Below are positions 8,672 to 17,931 of a stretch of DNA of 64,000 nucleotides, one piece after another (the first letter of the stretch is position 1; each line of letters begins with the position of its first letter). The stretch comes from Nocardia alni (GTDB lineage Bacteria > Actinomycetota > Actinomycetes > Mycobacteriales > Mycobacteriaceae). The stretch lies in NCBI RefSeq assembly GCF_019038435.1, contig NZ_JAGPOX010000029.1, positions 1 to 64,000 on the forward strand, written 5' to 3'. Made by a program: the position numbers and the translations under genes. The notes under the pieces are model-generated. The model was not told where the DNA came from. It ran no database searches and saw only the letters and a program-made list of their open reading frames with translations.

Positions 8672-9433
8672 ATGACGCAGGAGCTGATTGTCGCCGTCAC
8701 GGCAGCCCTTATCGCTGTGGTCGTGCTCTTCGTGGGCGATCATCTGCGTCCGAATACCTGGCGTCACACCAGTGACGAGTCCTCGGGCACGCTGGTTCTG
8801 GATCTGATCAAGACGTTCTTCACCGCCGTGGTCGCCTTCGTGGTGGTGGTCTGCTGGCAGCAGTTCCAGAACGCGCACAACCACACCGTCGCCGAGGCCA
8901 AGGGTCTGGTCGACACCTACTGGGCCGCGCATTCGATGCCGGGGCCCGAGCATCAGCGCATCGAGGGTTTGGTGCGCGACTACACGAATCAGGTCGTCAG
9001 CCAGGAATGGCCGATGATGAACCATCAGGGGCACATGAGCCAGGCCGCGCAGAGCACCCTGAATACCCTGCGCGATGCGGTGACTGCCGTGCACTCCACC
9101 GATCCGGCTGTCACCGACCAGCGTTCGCGCGCCCTGGCGAGCTTGGACAGGGTGGAGCAGGCGCGTCAGGACCGTGCGCTGGATCTGGGGCACACCGTGC
9201 CGACATTCCTGTATGTCGCATTGTTGTTCGGCACCGTGCTCATTCTGCTGAACCCTGTGCTGTCGGGGGTTCGGGTGAGCTGGCGCAGCATGCTGATGAC
9301 CGCACTGCTGGGCGTCGTGATCGGGTCGGCGCTGTTGCAGATCTACAACCTGGATCGGCCGTTCCGCGGTTCGATCGTCGTGCCGACCGATGCCTTCGAC
9401 TACGCGCTGTCGAGCTATCAGCAGATCAGTTGA
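8672..9433 (+). CDS. DUF4239-type (bestrophin-like) membrane protein
   Basis: The 253-residue product has two N-terminal membrane helices (residues about 5-22 and 45-65), a soluble helical middle (AEAKGLVDTYWAAHSMPG to ASLDRVEQARQDR) and two C-terminal membrane helices (about 175-195 and 205-225). The order and the charged Glu-Ala-Lys middle fit DUF4239 proteins, which are distant relatives of bestrophin channels. Function unproven. Confidence 0.75.
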   Translation: MTQELIVAVTAALIAVVVLFVGDHLRPNTWRHTSDESSGTLVLDLIKTFFTAVVAFVVVVCWQQFQNAHNHTVAEAKGLVDTYWAAHSMPGPEHQRIEGLVRDYTNQVVSQEWPMMNHQGHMSQAAQSTLNTLRDAVTAVHSTDPAVTDQRSRALASLDRVEQARQDRALDLGHTVPTFLYVALLFGTVLILLNPVLSGVRVSWRSMLMTALLGVVIGSALLQIYNLDRPFRGSIVVPTDAFDYALSSYQQIS

Positions 9434-9467
9434 GTCCGTCACCAGCGACGAATGAGGTTTGCGCACA

Positions 9468-10484
9468 ATGGCGTCCGGGATTGTGGCGGTGCGAATGCGT
9501 GCAGCGGCGGAAGGATCGAGGGCCGCGAGCACGACAGCCGCGGTGCAGGAATCGACGATTCGGACCTGGGCCGCGGTGACGTCGAGTCCGACCGGTACGA
9601 AACAGGGGCTGCGACAGAGGTCCACGGATGTCGGCAGGGATCCGGCAGTCGCACGGCGGGGGCTGACGGCCGCGGCCAGGGGGCTGGCCGTGATCGCCGC
9701 TCTGGTCCCGCCGCTCACTCTGGGCTGCGACCGGGCGGTAGCAGATCCCATTGTGCCGCCGCCGAGTTCGATCTCCTCTGGTAGCGCCTCCATGACCAAT
9801 GGCGGATCCGGGTCGGCCGCACCCGCGTCCAGCAGCGCGCTGAGCCTGGGACCCGCCGCGTCCGCCCCGGAGTTGTCGCAGATCTCCGTGCTGCCGGCCG
9901 CTGCGCCGGTCGCCACCGCCGTACCCCGGCCTGCGCCGAAGGCCGTCGGTCCCGCATCCGCCGACTCGGGCACGACGCTCGGTCACATGCTCGGACTCCA
10001 AACCGGAAGTGTCGCAACCGCGTGCGCCGGAAGCGCCGTCGCTGGTTCCGCTGGGATTGTGCTCGGTCTGCTGACCGGCAGCGGATTGGTCGGCCCGGGC
10101 ACGGTCGGCGTCGGTTCGAGCGGATCCTCGCTCGGCAGCGTCGCCGTGGGCAGCGCCCTGACCGGCAGCGCGGTGCTGACCTGCCTGTTGTTACTGCCCG
10201 GGATCCCGCCGCCCGCACCGGAACTCCCACTTCGAATCCCCCTGTTCGCGCCGCCCGGGCCGAGATCCCCGATCCCGGCCCGCGCGCCCGCCCGGCCGCC
10301 GGCGCCTCGGATTCCGCCCGTACCAGCGCGAATCATCCCGCAGTCCGAACCCATCGCCGAACCCGAGCCGCCCGCGTCACCGGTCGCCTGGAACGTGCTG
10401 GAACTGATTACGGTACTGGTGGTTTCGGTCATCGCGAGCTTCCGCGCCCGCTCATCCGGCGGGGGCACGCGGGCACGCCTCTAG
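9468..10484 (+). CDS. Ala/Ser/Pro-rich hypothetical protein with hydrophobic segments
   Basis: The 338-residue frame starts at ATG 9468 (GAGG 10 nt upstream); TTG 9459 is possible but lies against the same site. It has a hydrophobic stretch LAVIAALVPPLTLGC (residues about 70-85), a Gly/Ala/Ser-rich middle including LTGSAVLTCLLLLPG, a very Pro-rich part, and a final hydrophobic helix near residues 305-320. No domain is recognised. It lies directly before the MraY paralogue on the same strand. Low sequence complexity and long overlapping reverse-strand frames make the call less certain. Confidence 0.5.
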   Translation: MASGIVAVRMRAAAEGSRAASTTAAVQESTIRTWAAVTSSPTGTKQGLRQRSTDVGRDPAVARRGLTAAARGLAVIAALVPPLTLGCDRAVADPIVPPPSSISSGSASMTNGGSGSAAPASSSALSLGPAASAPELSQISVLPAAAPVATAVPRPAPKAVGPASADSGTTLGHMLGLQTGSVATACAGSAVAGSAGIVLGLLTGSGLVGPGTVGVGSSGSSLGSVAVGSALTGSAVLTCLLLLPGIPPPAPELPLRIPLFAPPGPRSPIPARAPARPPAPRIPPVPARIIPQSEPIAEPEPPASPVAWNVLELITVLVVSVIASFRARSSGGGTRARL

Positions 10485-10555
10485 CCGGGGTTGGTTACCA
10501 TCGGTGCAATCCGTCGCAAGCGGTCGGCGGCTGCAGGTCGGTGGTACGGGAGCGC

Positions 10556-11629
10556 ATGAAGCAGGTCCTCTTCGCGGCGATGATCGCGCTCGTCGTCTCG
10601 ATCACGGTGACGCCCTTGCTGATCAGCTGGTTCGCCCGCGCCGACATCCGTCAGCGAATCCGTGAGAATCCGACGGGCCGCCCGCCCAAACCCGCCACGC
10701 CGAGTATGGGCGGTATCGCGATCCTGATCGCGCTGTGGGCCGGATATCTCGGCGCGCATCTGATCGGGGCGTCCGACCGACCGTCCGGAATCACCGCGTC
10801 GGGCCTGCTCGTCCTGGGACTTGCGACGGCATTGGGATTCGTCGGATTCCTCGACGATCTGCTCGAACAGCGCGGGCGGCGCTCCTCGGCGCTGACCCGG
10901 ATCGGCAAAGCGCTCGGGCAGATCGCCGCGGCGGTGGTATTCGGGGTGCTGGCGCTGCGCTTCCCCGACAACAACGGGCTGACCCCGGCCAGCCGTCACG
11001 TGTCCTATGTCCGCGATATCAATACCGTGTCGTTCGGTGTGGTCGCCTTTCTCACCGCGGTCTGCGTCGTCGTGCTCGCGTGGTCGAACGCGGTGAAGGT
11101 CACCGACGGCCTGGACGGGCTCGCGGCGGGGTCGATGACCTTCGCGCTGGCCGCGTACGTGGTCGTCACCGTCTGGCAATACGCGAATTCCTGTGCGGTG
11201 CGTCCGGGGCTGGGCTGTTACGACGTGCGCGATCCGCTCGATCTGGCGGTGGTGTGCGCGTCGGGCGGTGCGGCCTGTATGGGTTTTCTGTGGTGGAATT
11301 CCTCGCCCGCCCGGATCACCATGGGCGACACCGGCGCGGTGGGGCTGGGCGGCATGCTGGCCGGGCTGTCGATCACGACCCGGACCGAATTGTTGTCGGT
11401 CGTGGTGGGGGCGCTGTATGTCGCCGAGATCGGCTCGGTGGCGTTGCAGATCGTGGTCTTTCGCACCACGCGCAACCGGCTGTTCAAGATGGCGCCCTTC
11501 CACCATCATTTCGAGCTCAGCAAGTGGGCCGAGACCGCGGTGGTCGTCCGCTTCTGGGTGCTGAGCGGAATCGCCGCGGCCTTCGGGCTCGCGCTGTTCT
11601 ACGGGGAGTACATGATGATGGTGCGGTGA
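10556..11629 (+). CDS. MraY-type phospho-N-acetylmuramoyl-pentapeptide-transferase paralogue
   Basis: The 357-residue polytopic membrane protein is of the polyprenyl-phosphate hexose-1-phosphate transferase superfamily and clearly MraY-like: KPATPSMGG near the N-terminus, Asp100-Asp101 in FLDDLLEQ, Asp184 in KVTDGLDGLA, Asp258 in MGDTGAVGLGG and the triple-His loop at 316-318 (FHHHFE). MraY makes lipid I from UDP-MurNAc-pentapeptide. Two usually conserved residues differ: the Lys expected in DDYxK is Glu104, and the Asn of NAVN is Lys181. No dcw cell-wall genes flank it, so it is probably a second copy with altered function. The start follows from alignment to the usual MRQILFA N-terminus. 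Confidence 0.85.
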   Translation: MKQVLFAAMIALVVSITVTPLLISWFARADIRQRIRENPTGRPPKPATPSMGGIAILIALWAGYLGAHLIGASDRPSGITASGLLVLGLATALGFVGFLDDLLEQRGRRSSALTRIGKALGQIAAAVVFGVLALRFPDNNGLTPASRHVSYVRDINTVSFGVVAFLTAVCVVVLAWSNAVKVTDGLDGLAAGSMTFALAAYVVVTVWQYANSCAVRPGLGCYDVRDPLDLAVVCASGGAACMGFLWWNSSPARITMGDTGAVGLGGMLAGLSITTRTELLSVVVGALYVAEIGSVALQIVVFRTTRNRLFKMAPFHHHFELSKWAETAVVVRFWVLSGIAAAFGLALFYGEYMMMVR

Positions 11630-11633
11630 GTCG

Positions 11634-12641
11634 TCATCGGCGCACCTCGCTGACCGTCACCGGGCGGTTCTGCCGCAGCGACAGCTCGCACGCCTCGGCG
11701 ATGTAGAAGGCCTCCAGCGCATCGGCGGGGCCACAGGGGTTTTCGGTCGCGCCGGCGGCCACGGCGGTGAACACCGCGAGTTCCTCGGTGTAGGCGCGGC
11801 GGAAGCGGTCCATGAAACCGGGATACGCCGGGAACGGCGAGGGCGGGTAATCCGGCTCGACCGAGCGCAGCGGGGCGCGATCGTCCAGGCCCACAATGGC
11901 GTTGGCGCGTGAGCCCAGCACCTCGAGGCGCACGTCGTAGCCCGCGCCGTTGTATCGGCCGAGCGAGACCGTCGCCAATGTGCCGTCGTCCAGGGTCAGC
12001 AGGACCGCCGCGGTGTCGACGTCTCCGGCGTCGCGGAAGAACTGCTCACCCCGGTTCGCGCCGCGTACGAACACCTCCGCGACCTCGCGGCCGGAGACCC
12101 AGCGGATGATGTCGAAATCGTGCACGCCGCAGTCCCGGAACAGCCCGCCCGAGCGCGGAATATATTCCGCCGGTGGGGGAGCCGGATCCAGGGTGGTGGC
12201 GCGCAGGGTGTGCAGCCAGCCCAGCTCGCCCGAGGCGACCGCCGCGCGCGCCGCGCGATATCCGGCGTCGAAGCGGCGCTGGAAGCCGATCTGCACTGGG
12301 ACAGCGGAGTTCTCGACGTGCCGGATCACTGCGAGCGTGCCGTCGATATCCGCGGCCACCGGCTTCTCGCAGAACACCGGAATGCCGAGATCGACCGCGC
12401 GGGTGATGAGTTCGGGATGGGAGTCGGTGGGCGTGGTGATCACGACGCCGGACAGATCGGCGCCCAGCAGCGCGTCGACATCGGGGGCGTACTCCACACC
12501 GAGCTTGGTGGCGGTGCCGCGCGCGCGTTCGGTGTCGACGTCGGTGACGACGACCGCGTCCACACCGGGCAGCGTGCGCAGCGTCTCGGCGTGTGCGGCG
12601 CCGATGCGTCCGGTGCCGGCCAGACCAAGCCTGACTGTCAT
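11634..12641 (-). CDS. iolG: Inositol 2-dehydrogenase / Gfo-Idh-MocA oxidoreductase
   Basis: The 335-residue product has the Rossmann motif GTGRIG (9-14), the family EKP motif (92-94, Lys93 catalytic) and Asp170/His174 in FRDCGVHD, matching the Lys-Asp-His triad of IolG. It would oxidise myo-inositol to scyllo-inosose with NAD+, the first step of the pathway whose later enzymes are in the divergent operon. AAAGGAG lies 5 nt before the ATG. It lies 22 nt behind the LacI-type regulator and is probably co-transcribed with it. Confidence 0.85.
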   Translation of the reverse strand: MTVRLGLAGTGRIGAAHAETLRTLPGVDAVVVTDVDTERARGTATKLGVEYAPDVDALLGADLSGVVITTPTDSHPELITRAVDLGIPVFCEKPVAADIDGTLAVIRHVENSAVPVQIGFQRRFDAGYRAARAAVASGELGWLHTLRATTLDPAPPPAEYIPRSGGLFRDCGVHDFDIIRWVSGREVAEVFVRGANRGEQFFRDAGDVDTAAVLLTLDDGTLATVSLGRYNGAGYDVRLEVLGSRANAIVGLDDRAPLRSVEPDYPPSPFPAYPGFMDRFRRAYTEELAVFTAVAAGATENPCGPADALEAFYIAEACELSLRQNRPVTVSEVRR

Positions 12642-12663
12642 GCGAACTCCTTTGTCGTAGAGG

Positions 12664-13668
12664 TCAATCGGTGGGAGGCGCGGTGGTCGACCGGATCACG
12701 AGCGAAGGTGGCACCCGCCGCCGGACCGGCTCGGCGCGCTCGCCGCGCAGGCGCTCGGTGAGCGCCTCGACGACCAGCCTGCCGATCTCGGCCCGCGGCT
12801 GGTCGACGGTGGTCAGCGCCACCTGCCGCAGCGCCGCGAGTGAGGAGTTGTCGTAGCCGACGACCGAAACATCCTGTGGCACACGCAGCCCCGCCTCGTG
12901 CAGGGCCGACATCGCGCCGACCGCGTTGAAGTCGTTGCCGCACACCAGCGCGGTCGGAAAATGGGCGGGGGAGAAGACCGTCAGCAGGCTGCGCACCGCC
13001 GCGAGGCCCGCCTCGTCGGTGTGCTCGCTGGCGATGACCATGGGCTCGAGGCCGTTTCGCCGCATCGCACTGATGTAACCGCGCCGCCGGGCCGCGGCGG
13101 TGGGCGCCGCGCCGCCGTCGAAATGCACGATGCGCCGATGACCCAGTGCCACCAGATGATCCACGGCCAGCGCGGTTCCGGTCTCGCCGTCGTCGTTGAC
13201 GGTGTCGACCGCCGCCACGCTCGAGGCGCGCGAGACCAGCACGACCGGGCACTGCGCGGCCGCGTCCCGGATCGCCGCGGCCGCCAGCACCGGTGACAGC
13301 AGGATGATGCCGCCCGGCCGGAACGCCAGCAGGCTGCTCAGGGCGGTGCGCTCGCGGGCGGCGCTGCGGTGGCCGGTGTTGAGGATCAGCTCCAGCCCGG
13401 ACTGCTGAGCCGCGGTGTCCATGGCCTCGACCACGTCGGCGAAGAAGGCGTTGTGCAGGTCGGAGACCATCACACCGACGATGTTGGAGGTGCGGCTGGC
13501 CAGCGAGCGGGCCATCGCGTGCGGCCGGTAGCCGAGTTCCTTGGCCGCGGCCAGGACCGCGCGGCGGCGATGGTCGCTGACCTTCGGCGAATCACGCATC
13601 ACGAGCGAGACCAGGGCGCGGGAGACGCCGGCGCGGGCGGCAACGTCTTCCATCGTCGGTCGCGGCAT
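12664..13668 (-). CDS. LacI family repressor of the inositol regulon
   Basis: The 334-residue product has an N-terminal LacI helix-turn-helix (residues 5-24, MEDVAARAGVSRALVSLVMR), the hinge helix near PHAMARSLAS, and a periplasmic-binding-like effector domain. It is divergent from iolE, and two LacI-type palindromes lie in the gap, one near each promoter. It therefore very probably represses the whole inositol cluster and itself. The inducer is inferred to be inositol or a pathway intermediate. Confidence 0.9.
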   Translation of the reverse strand: MPRPTMEDVAARAGVSRALVSLVMRDSPKVSDHRRRAVLAAAKELGYRPHAMARSLASRTSNIVGVMVSDLHNAFFADVVEAMDTAAQQSGLELILNTGHRSAARERTALSSLLAFRPGGIILLSPVLAAAAIRDAAAQCPVVLVSRASSVAAVDTVNDDGETGTALAVDHLVALGHRRIVHFDGGAAPTAAARRRGYISAMRRNGLEPMVIASEHTDEAGLAAVRSLLTVFSPAHFPTALVCGNDFNAVGAMSALHEAGLRVPQDVSVVGYDNSSLAALRQVALTTVDQPRAEIGRLVVEALTERLRGERAEPVRRRVPPSLVIRSTTAPPTD

Positions 13669-13703
13669 GAGCCGAAGGTACCGCGTGGGAGCGCGCTAAT
13701 CAA

Positions 13704-13715
13704 TAGAGCGCTCTA
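13704..13715. promoter_or_regulatory. LacI-type operator near the repressor gene
   Basis: TAGAGCGCTCTA is a perfect 12-bp palindrome with a central CG step, flanked by A on the left and AT on the right. It lies 35 bp upstream of the repressor start, where binding would block the lacI-iolG promoter. The same core occurs at the iolE promoter. Confidence 0.8.
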
Positions 13716-13808
13716 ATGCTCTGTATGAGCACGGACGCTGGGCCGCGACTGTCCGGAAAACGCATGTATACCGAGGTGAAGACGGCGAATATGCGATACA
13801 TTCGGCAC

Positions 13809-13851
13809 TTGACAGCGACGTGGCGCAGGTTACATTGTTAGAGCGCTCCAA
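13809..13851 (+). promoter_or_regulatory. iolE operon promoter with overlapping LacI operator
   Basis: TTGACA (13809-13814) and TACATT (13831-13836) form a -35/-10 pair with a 16-bp spacer. Immediately downstream is TTAGAGCGCTCCAA (13838-13851), the same core palindrome as the other operator with one mismatch. Repressor here would cover the transcription start. The 5' leader to iolE is about 45 nt. Confidence 0.8.
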
Positions 13852-13887
13852 TGGCGGGGCGCCCGTACTACAGGCCGGAGTAGTCCG

Positions 13888-14868
13888 ATGACCGAACCGA
13901 CGCATCCGCTGCGGATCGCCGCGGCGCCTATTTCCTGGGGAGTCTGCGAGGTGCCCGGCTGGGGGCATGTGCTCGGCGCGCCGACCGTCCTGCAGCAGAT
14001 GTCCGCACTCGGCCTGGCGGCCACCGAATTCGGTCCGCCCGGATATCTGCCGAGCGAGCCCGAGCGGCTGCGGGAGTTGCTGAGCCCGTACGGGATTACC
14101 GCGATCGGCGGGTTCCTGGCGCTGGTGCTGCACGAGCGGCCACAGGACGCGTGCGCCACGGCTCGTGCGAACGCCGAGAAGTTCGCCGCCGCCGGGGCCG
14201 AGGTCCTGGTACTCGCGGCCGCTACCGGCGCCGAAGGCTACGACAGCCGTCCCGTGCTGGACGAGCGGCAGTGGCGCACCCTCGTCGAGACCGCCGCCGC
14301 GGTCCGCGATATCGCTGCCGAGGCCGGTCTGCGGACCGTATTGCACCCGCATGTCGGCACGCTGGTGGAGACCGAAGCCGAGGTCGAGCGCCTGCTCGCG
14401 GACTCGGATCTGGATCTGTGCCTGGACACGGGACACCTGCTGATCGGCGGCACCGATCCGGTGGGGCTGGCGCGGCGGTATCCCGAACGCATCGGGCATA
14501 TCCATCTCAAGGACGTGCGCGCGGATTTGGCGGACCGGATTCGCAGTGGCGCGATGGAGTACAGCGTCGCGGTGCGCGAAGGGCTGTTCGTACCGCTCGG
14601 CGACGGGGACATCGACATCGAGGCGCTGGTGCGGTATGTGCACGAGGCGGGATATCGCGGCTGGTACGTCCTGGAACAGGACACCGCGCTGGCGCCCAGC
14701 GATACCGCGGCAGGTCCCAGCCGCGATGCCGAACGCAGTCTGCGCCGACTCGAACACATCGGCGCCGCAATGGTTTCCGCGGGAATCACGGGGCTCCCGC
14801 AGGCATCGCCATCAATGACAGCGTCGGCAGCGAGCGTGATTACGCATGCCCGCTCATTCCCGAAGTAG
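13888..14868 (+). CDS. iolE: Inosose dehydratase-type TIM-barrel protein
   Basis: The 326-residue product is an AP-endonuclease-2-like sugar isomerase/epimerase. The opening PISWGVCEVPGWG (14-26) is characteristic of IolE. Metal ligands are visible in LHPHVGT, CLDTGH and HIHLKDV. IolE dehydrates scyllo-inosose to 3D-trihydroxycyclohexane-1,2-dione, the substrate of the IolD encoded downstream. GGAG lies 7 nt before the ATG. First gene of the operon, directly behind the LacI-controlled promoter. Confidence 0.85.
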   Translation: MTEPTHPLRIAAAPISWGVCEVPGWGHVLGAPTVLQQMSALGLAATEFGPPGYLPSEPERLRELLSPYGITAIGGFLALVLHERPQDACATARANAEKFAAAGAEVLVLAAATGAEGYDSRPVLDERQWRTLVETAAAVRDIAAEAGLRTVLHPHVGTLVETEAEVERLLADSDLDLCLDTGHLLIGGTDPVGLARRYPERIGHIHLKDVRADLADRIRSGAMEYSVAVREGLFVPLGDGDIDIEALVRYVHEAGYRGWYVLEQDTALAPSDTAAGPSRDAERSLRRLEHIGAAMVSAGITGLPQASPSMTASAASVITHARSFPK

Positions 14869-14879
14869 TAGGAGAAGTA

Positions 14880-15890
14880 ATGACAACGAAGTCTGTGGCG
14901 GCTCGCACCACCGGATCGCGCTGGCGGCGCGTACTGCCGTGGTTCGCCGCGGCCGCGGTTCTGGCCGCCTGTAGCGGACCGGCGGCGGAGAACTCCTCGC
15001 CCACGACCCAGGCGCCCGGTGCGACAGGGACGTTGAAGTCCGTCGCGGTGGTCACCCACGGCAGTGCGGGCGACGCGTTCTGGAACGTCGTCAAGAACGG
15101 CGCGGACGCGGCGGGTAAACAGCTCGGCGTCAAGGTCGACTATCAGTCCTCCGGTGATCCGACCCAGCAGTCCAAGCTCATCGACAATGCCGTGGCCCAG
15201 GGCGTGGGCGGCCTCGTGGTCTCGATGGCCAATCCGGACGCGCTCAGGCCGTCGATCCAGAAGGCCGTGGCCGCGGGCATTCCCGTGGTGACGATCAACT
15301 CCGGCGAGGAGCAGAGTGTCAGCGTCGGCGCGATCGGCCATGTGGGGCAGAGCGAGGAGTCGGCCGGTGAGGGCGCTGGTAAGCGCCTTGCCGCGGCTGG
15401 AAAGCACAAGCTGCTCTGCGTGATTCACGAGGCGGGCAATATCGGCGACAACCAGCGCTGCCAGGGTGCGACGGCCGGCTTCGGCGGCAACGCGACGACT
15501 CTGCAGGTCGATATCAACAATCCGACCGACGCCCAGTCCCGGATCAAAGGCGCGCTCGAGGCCGACAAGTCGATCGACGCCGTGCTGACGCTGAATTCAC
15601 AGGTCGCCGCGCGGGCGGTCGACGCGATCTCGGAATCGGGCTCATCGGCGGTGGTCGCGACCTTCGATCTGAACAGTGACGTGGTGAACGCGATCAAGGC
15701 GGGCAAACTGCTGTTCGCCGTGGACCAGCAGCAGTACCTGCAGGGATATCTGCCGATCGTGATGCTGCAGGTCTACGTCGCCAACCGCAACACTGTCGGC
15801 GGCGGCGCTCCCGTGCAGACCGGTCCGGCCTTCGTGGACAAGGACAACATCGGCACCATCGCGACCCTGGTGTCGCAGGGTACGCGCTGA
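14880..15890 (+). CDS. Sugar/inositol ABC transporter substrate-binding lipoprotein
   Basis: The 336-residue product starts at ATG 14880 behind GGAG. A basic-hydrophobic signal peptide ends in the lipobox LAAC with Cys31 as the lipid anchor. The rest is a type I periplasmic sugar-binding fold (VAVVTHGSAGDAFWNVVKNG; VNAIKAGKLLFAVDQQQYLQG is a typical ribose-binding-like motif). It would capture the sugar or inositol outside the membrane and deliver it to the permease encoded next. Inositol as ligand is inferred from context. Confidence 0.88.
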   Translation: MTTKSVAARTTGSRWRRVLPWFAAAAVLAACSGPAAENSSPTTQAPGATGTLKSVAVVTHGSAGDAFWNVVKNGADAAGKQLGVKVDYQSSGDPTQQSKLIDNAVAQGVGGLVVSMANPDALRPSIQKAVAAGIPVVTINSGEEQSVSVGAIGHVGQSEESAGEGAGKRLAAAGKHKLLCVIHEAGNIGDNQRCQGATAGFGGNATTLQVDINNPTDAQSRIKGALEADKSIDAVLTLNSQVAARAVDAISESGSSAVVATFDLNSDVVNAIKAGKLLFAVDQQQYLQGYLPIVMLQVYVANRNTVGGGAPVQTGPAFVDKDNIGTIATLVSQGTR

Positions 15891-15901
15891 GAGGTAATGA
15901 G

Positions 15902-16972
15902 TTGAGTATCGCCGCAACGCCCTCGCAGTCCGAAACACCTTCCGGGCCGGACGAATCCGGCTCCGCGGCCGGTCCAACGCTGTGGCAGCGCGCGGTCGTG
16001 CGGCCCGAGATCGGCGCGCTGCTCGGTGCGCTGCTGGTCTTCGTGTTCTTCTCGGTCATCACCGACAAGTTCCTGAGCCCGCTGGGCGTCGCGAACTGGC
16101 TGGACGACGCCTCGACGATGGGCATCATGGCGGTCGCGGTGTCGCTGTTGATGATCGGCGGCGAGTTCGACCTGTCCGCCGGTGTGATGACAGCGTCCAC
16201 CGCCCTGGTCACCGCACTGCTGGCGGTGCACGCGGGCTGGAATGTGTGGTGGGCGTTGCTGGCGTCGCTCGTCTTCGCGCTGGCCGTCGGCGCGTTCAAC
16301 GGCTGGGTCGTGATGCGCACGGGGCTACCGAGTTTCATCGTCACGCTCGGTACTTTCCTCGCGCTGCAAGGCCTGAACCTGGGCGTCACGCGGCTGGTCA
16401 CCGACACCGTGGAGGTCTCCGGTATTCGTGGTGCGTCCGGATACGCCTCGGCCGGTGCGGTTTTCGCCTCGACGATCAACCTGGGCAGCACCCGCATCCA
16501 GGGCTCGGTGGTGTGGTGGATCGTGCTGACCGTGATCGGGTCGATCATTCTGGTGCGCACGAGATTCGGCAACTGGACCTTCGCGGTGGGCGGTGCGCTG
16601 GACAATGCGCGGGCGGTCGGCGTGCCCGCGGTGCGGACCAAGATCCTGCTGTTCATGGGTACCGGATTCACCGGCTGGGTGGTCGGATCCTGCAACATCC
16701 TGCGGTTCGGCAGCGTCCAAGCCAATCAGGGCGTGGGGCTGGAGTTGCAGTTCATCATCGCGGCGGTGGTCGGCGGATGCCTGCTGACCGGTGGATTCGG
16801 GTCGGTGATCGGTGCGTCGATCGGCGCGCTGATCTTCGGCATGGCCCGCCAGGGCATCGTCTTCGCGCGGTGGGACGACGACTGGTTCATGCTGTTCCTC
16901 GGCGTGCTGCTGCTGGCGGCGGTGCTGGTGAACAACCAATTCTCCAAGCGCGCGGAGAGGATTCGACGGTGA
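15902..16972 (+). CDS. Sugar/inositol ABC transporter permease
   Basis: The 356-residue, highly hydrophobic protein has about ten membrane segments and the ribose/xylose-type permease core ([38 protein letters not shown]). The start is TTG 15902, since the nearer ATG 15897 meets a stop at once; GAGG ends 7 nt before the TTG. It overlaps the ATPase gene by 4 bases. It forms the membrane channel of the importer with the lipoprotein encoded upstream. Confidence 0.88.
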   Translation: MSIAATPSQSETPSGPDESGSAAGPTLWQRAVVRPEIGALLGALLVFVFFSVITDKFLSPLGVANWLDDASTMGIMAVAVSLLMIGGEFDLSAGVMTASTALVTALLAVHAGWNVWWALLASLVFALAVGAFNGWVVMRTGLPSFIVTLGTFLALQGLNLGVTRLVTDTVEVSGIRGASGYASAGAVFASTINLGSTRIQGSVVWWIVLTVIGSIILVRTRFGNWTFAVGGALDNARAVGVPAVRTKILLFMGTGFTGWVVGSCNILRFGSVQANQGVGLELQFIIAAVVGGCLLTGGFGSVIGASIGALIFGMARQGIVFARWDDDWFMLFLGVLLLAAVLVNNQFSKRAERIRR

Positions 16973-17754
16973 GTCTCATCGAAACCATCGGCATCGGCAA
17001 GAGTTACGGCGGCGTGGTCGCGCTGGAAGACGTGTCGATGGTGGTGAACGCCGGCGAGGTCACCTGTGTGCTGGGTGACAACGGCGCCGGGAAATCGACG
17101 CTGATCAAGATTCTGGCCGGTGTGCATCAGTACGACAAGGGTGAGCTGCGGGTCGAGGACGAGACGGTCCGGTTCGCCTCTCCGCGTGAGTCGTTGGACC
17201 GCGGGATCGCCACGGTGTATCAAGATCTGGCGGTGGTGCCGCTGATGAGCGTCTGGCGCAACTTCGTGCTCGGCTCCGAACCCACCGTGGGATTCGGGCC
17301 GCTGCGTCTGCTGGATCGCGGCACGAGCCGGGAGATCACCCGTAAGGCCTTGGCCGACATGGGAATCGAGTTGCGTAACCTGGAGCAGCCGGTGGGCACG
17401 CTGTCCGGCGGACAGCGTCAGTGCGTGGCGATCGCGCGGGCGGTGCACTACGGCGCGAAGGTGCTGATCCTGGACGAACCGACCGCGGCGCTGGGTGTGA
17501 AACAGGCCGGGGTGGTGCTGCGGTACGTGGCCCAGGCCCGCGACCGGGGCCTCGGCGTGGTGCTCATCACCCACAACCCGCACCACGCCTACCCGGTCGG
17601 CGATCGGTTCCTGCTGCTCAAACGCGGTGCGACGCTCGGATCGTACGAGAAGTCCGAGATCGACATTCCGGAGCTGACCCGGCAGATGGCCGGTGGTGCG
17701 GAACTGGATGTGCTGCAACACGAATTGGACCGAGTGACGGAGCGGGCGAATTGA
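16969..17754 (+). CDS. Sugar/inositol ABC transporter ATPase
   Basis: The 261-residue product has Walker A GDNGAGKS (36-43), the signature LSGGQRQ from residue 145 and Walker [10 protein letters not shown] near 165. It has a single nucleotide-binding domain, like FrcA, whereas many ribose/inositol importers use a fused double-domain ATPase of about 500 residues; the active unit is therefore probably a homodimer. GTG start overlaps the permease stop (GTGA), implying translational coupling. Confidence 0.88.
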   Translation: MSLIETIGIGKSYGGVVALEDVSMVVNAGEVTCVLGDNGAGKSTLIKILAGVHQYDKGELRVEDETVRFASPRESLDRGIATVYQDLAVVPLMSVWRNFVLGSEPTVGFGPLRLLDRGTSREITRKALADMGIELRNLEQPVGTLSGGQRQCVAIARAVHYGAKVLILDEPTAALGVKQAGVVLRYVAQARDRGLGVVLITHNPHHAYPVGDRFLLLKRGATLGSYEKSEIDIPELTRQMAGGAELDVLQHELDRVTERAN

Positions 17755-17931
17755 CGGCCGGGGTGGGAATGCTGCGTGGCCAGCAGGGCGCCTGCGCATT
17801 CCGGATGAGTGCGCCTGACCGGGCCGATGCCGAAAGCAGCGGGAGAGCGTCAACATGCAGGCCCGCGCGTACGCCTCATGGATACCACGTGAGCACGGGC
17901 GGAGCGGAACGGACTACATCAGGGGCACAGG

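Noticed and set aside
8501-9973. 490-codon minus-strand frame over the DUF4239 gene and the Pro-rich gene
   Set aside because: The DUF4239 gene on the plus strand is well supported. The frame has no recognisable domain, though it leaves the Pro-rich gene at 9468 less certain.
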